Source: Ruaniaceae bacterium
GTDB taxonomy: Bacteria; Actinomycetota; Actinomycetes; Actinomycetales; Actinomycetaceae
Direction: 5' to 3'
Assembly (NCBI GenBank): GCA_030450655.1
Contig: JAKDIE010000077.1
Coordinates: forward strand, 1 to 6,788
Length of the DNA stretch: 6,788 bases
Part shown: positions 5,300-6,788 of the stretch, piece by piece
Numbering within the stretch: position 1 is the first letter of the stretch
Layout of the letters: the number at the start of each line of letters is the position of its first letter
Program-made: the position numbers and the translations under genes
Notes under the pieces: model-generated
Seen by the model: only the letters and a program-made list of their open reading frames with translations
Database searches by the model: none
What the model was told of the DNA's origin: nothing

Positions 5300-6054
5300 T
5301 GGCCCAGGACGCGGTACTCGAAGGTGCTGTCGATCTCGCCCGCGAGGTTGCGGTCGAAGCGGCGGGCGCCGATGTGGGTGAGCACCTCGGCTTCTACCTC
5401 GACGGCAGCAGGCTCGGCACGCACGTGTTCGCCACTCTCGATCCCGGATATGTGGGCTGGCATTGGTCCGTGACCCTCGCCCGAGTGCCTCGCGGACGCA
5501 CCGCAACGGTCTGCGAGGTGGAGTTGACCCCCGGCAAGGGCGCGCTCCTTGCCCCGCCGTGGGTTCCTTGGTCAGAGCGCCTGCGCCCCGGGGATCTCGG
5601 CCCTAACGACACCTTGCCCTATCAGGCCGACGACGAACGGCTCATGCAGGGCTACGAGCAGACCAACGACGACGAGATTGATCGCCTGGCGATCTACGAG
5701 ATGGGTCTGGGTAGAGCACGCGTGCTCTCGCGTGAAGGTCGCGCCGAGGCCTTCACCCGCTGGTACGAGGGCGAACACGGTCCCACGGCAGCGGTGGCCA
5801 AGAGTGCGGCGCGGCCGTGTTCCACCTGCGGCTTCTTCATGAAAATCGCAGGGGAGGGGCGCACCATTTTCGGCGTCTGCGCGAACGAGTGGTCACCGTC
5901 GGACGGATCGATCGTCTCGGTGGATCACGGGTGCGGCGCGCATTCCGAGACTGACGTGCGCCCGCGCGAACCCGAGTGGCAGCAGTCCGAACTGGTCATC
6001 GATCACACCAACATCGAGATTATCGAGCCGACTGAGGCCGCCGAGTCCGAGTGA
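5299..6054 (+). CDS. DUF3027-family protein of unknown function (Cys/His-rich C-terminal region)
   Basis: A 251-residue soluble protein that matches the actinobacterial DUF3027 family as I recognise it; its function is unknown. The central block GWHWSVTLARVPRG (residues 53-66), CEVELTPGKGALLAPPWVPW (72-91) and LRPGDLGPNDTLPY (95-108) is the likely conserved core. The C-terminal region holds CSTC (174-177), VCANEWSPSDG (193-203) and DHGCGAHSE (209-217). Together these give C174, C177, C194, C212 and two histidines, H210 and H215, a pattern suited to binding zinc. An acidic tail follows. No signal peptide or membrane segment is seen. The ATG overlaps the cold-shock stop by one base, and its own ribosome binding site is weak, so translation probably depends on the upstream gene. 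The stop overlaps the GTG of the transporter gene. A role linked to RNA handling by the cold-shock partner is only a guess. Confidence 0.88.
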   Translation: MAQDAVLEGAVDLAREVAVEAAGADVGEHLGFYLDGSRLGTHVFATLDPGYVGWHWSVTLARVPRGRTATVCEVELTPGKGALLAPPWVPWSERLRPGDLGPNDTLPYQADDERLMQGYEQTNDDEIDRLAIYEMGLGRARVLSREGRAEAFTRWYEGEHGPTAAVAKSAARPCSTCGFFMKIAGEGRTIFGVCANEWSPSDGSIVSVDHGCGAHSETDVRPREPEWQQSELVIDHTNIEIIEPTEAAESE

Positions 6055-6788
6055 CCGCGCCGGTTCAAGGCCCCATGTTCCCGATGCGGGCAGTCGTCAT
6101 CGGGACCTTCCTGCCAACCATCCTTTTCGAGACCGGGGTGGGCGCGGTGCTACCCATCATCGCGGCGAGCGCCACCGGCTTCGGGGCGTCGATCGCTCTC
6201 GCGGGACTCCTGGTGTCGTTGCTTCCAATCGGGCAGATCATCGCCGATTTGCCGGCAGGGGCCCTCGCGGCACGGATCGGGGATCGCTGGTCCATGGCGG
6301 TCGCAGGCGCGATCGCCGTGTGTGCGTTTGTGGTGGGCGCTCTCGCCACGGCGGTGTGGATGTTGGCCATCACGGTGGTCTTGATGGGAGTAGCATCCTC
6401 CGTGTTCTTTCTCGCGCGGCAGTCCTACCTGACGGCGATCACGCACCCGCTGCGCCGCGCGCGCGTGATGTCCACCCTCGGCGGGGTGCACCGAATCGGT
6501 CTCTTCGTTGGCCCGTTCGTTGGTGCGGCCATCATCGTCACGGTCGCACTTTCGTGGGTCTACTGGATGGCGGCGCTCTGCGCGGTTGGTGCGCTCGTCG
6601 TCGTCCTCATGACTGGTGAGGATCAGGATGCGGTCGAGTCCGAAGGGCGCGTGAGGGCGTCGATGCTCTCGGTGATCCGGGACAACTGGCGCCTGTTCAT
6701 GACCATCGGCGTCGTCTCGCTCCTGATCGGCGCCGTGCGCGGGGCGCGCAATACGGTCCTGCCCCTGTGGGCGGAACACGTGGGCATT
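6051..6788 (+). CDS. Major facilitator superfamily transporter (partial, C-terminus off the right edge)
   Basis: An open frame of 246 codons runs from GTG at 6051 to the window edge without a stop, covering roughly the first half of a typical 400-residue MFS protein. It shows six hydrophobic helices (about residues 13-35, 46-69, 82-103, 105-122, 146-164 and 167-187). The motif A-like loop between helices 2 and 3 reads GALAARIGDRW (70-80). After helix 4 comes FLARQSYLTAI, and near helix 5 STLGGVHRIGLFVGPFVGA. A charged cytoplasmic loop (about 189-213) precedes the seventh helix. The substrate is unknown; similar actinobacterial proteins are usually labelled putative efflux transporters. The GTG overlaps the DUF3027 stop by four bases (GTGA), favouring coupled translation. 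In-frame ATGs at 6075 and 6084 are alternatives that remove a short hydrophilic lead. Confidence 0.9.
   Translation, partial: MTAPVQGPMFPMRAVVIGTFLPTILFETGVGAVLPIIAASATGFGASIALAGLLVSLLPIGQIIADLPAGALAARIGDRWSMAVAGAIAVCAFVVGALATAVWMLAITVVLMGVASSVFFLARQSYLTAITHPLRRARVMSTLGGVHRIGLFVGPFVGAAIIVTVALSWVYWMAALCAVGALVVVLMTGEDQDAVESEGRVRASMLSVIRDNWRLFMTIGVVSLLIGAVRGARNTVLPLWAEHVGI

Noticed and set aside
6150..6779. Minus-strand 209-residue open frame rich in His, Asp and Arg
   Set aside because: It is antisense to the MFS transporter, and its composition is that of a shadow of hydrophobic codons. The plus-strand frame is open throughout with membrane helices and MFS motifs.

Overview
The window reads as a contiguous piece of chromosome from a high-GC Gram-positive bacterium (Actinomycetota). 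The base composition is GC-rich, with strong third-position G/C and frequent GTG starts. The families present are typical of that phylum: a PhoP-type response regulator, a cold-shock protein with a long C-terminal helical tail, and a DUF3027 protein. I cannot name the genus. No mobile elements, CRISPR arrays, tRNA or rRNA genes are visible. Coding density is very high, and no gap between genes exceeds 80 bases.

Layout. (1) Positions 1-2624, minus strand: an apparent operon of an OmpR/PhoP-type response regulator, its membrane histidine kinase 4 bases downstream, and 42 bases further a small HD-superfamily protein that runs off the left edge. (2) Positions 2689-3237, plus strand: an NYN-domain (PIN-like) putative RNase, transcribed divergently from the response regulator across 64 bases. 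(3) Positions 3291-4091, plus strand: a TauE/SafE-type membrane permease, best started at a TTG with an excellent ribosome binding site that abuts a hairpin. (4) Positions 4102-4842, minus strand: a PspA/IM30-family protein, convergent with the permease (10 bases between the stops). (5) Positions 4922-6788, plus strand: a tightly coupled cluster of a CspB-type cold-shock protein, a DUF3027 protein (TGATG junction) and a major-facilitator transporter (GTGA overlap) that runs off the right edge.

The common thread is sensing and stress response: a two-component system, a membrane-integrity protein (PspA-like), a nucleic-acid chaperone (CspB-like) and a putative RNase. PspA and cspB diverge from a 79-base region with a 5-3-5 inverted repeat (ACGTG-GTT-CACGT) between their predicted -10 boxes, so they may be co-regulated. 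Several genes here (NYN, response regulator, pspA) lack a Shine-Dalgarno sequence and have a -10-like hexamer 6-7 bases before the start codon, as expected for leaderless transcripts, which are common in Actinobacteria.

Most of this looks like ordinary conserved actinobacterial chromosome. The best candidates for new biology are the coupled cspB-DUF3027-transporter cluster with an uncharacterised Cys/His-rich protein, the shared pspA/cspB operator candidate, and the HD-like protein whose signature Asp is replaced by Gly.
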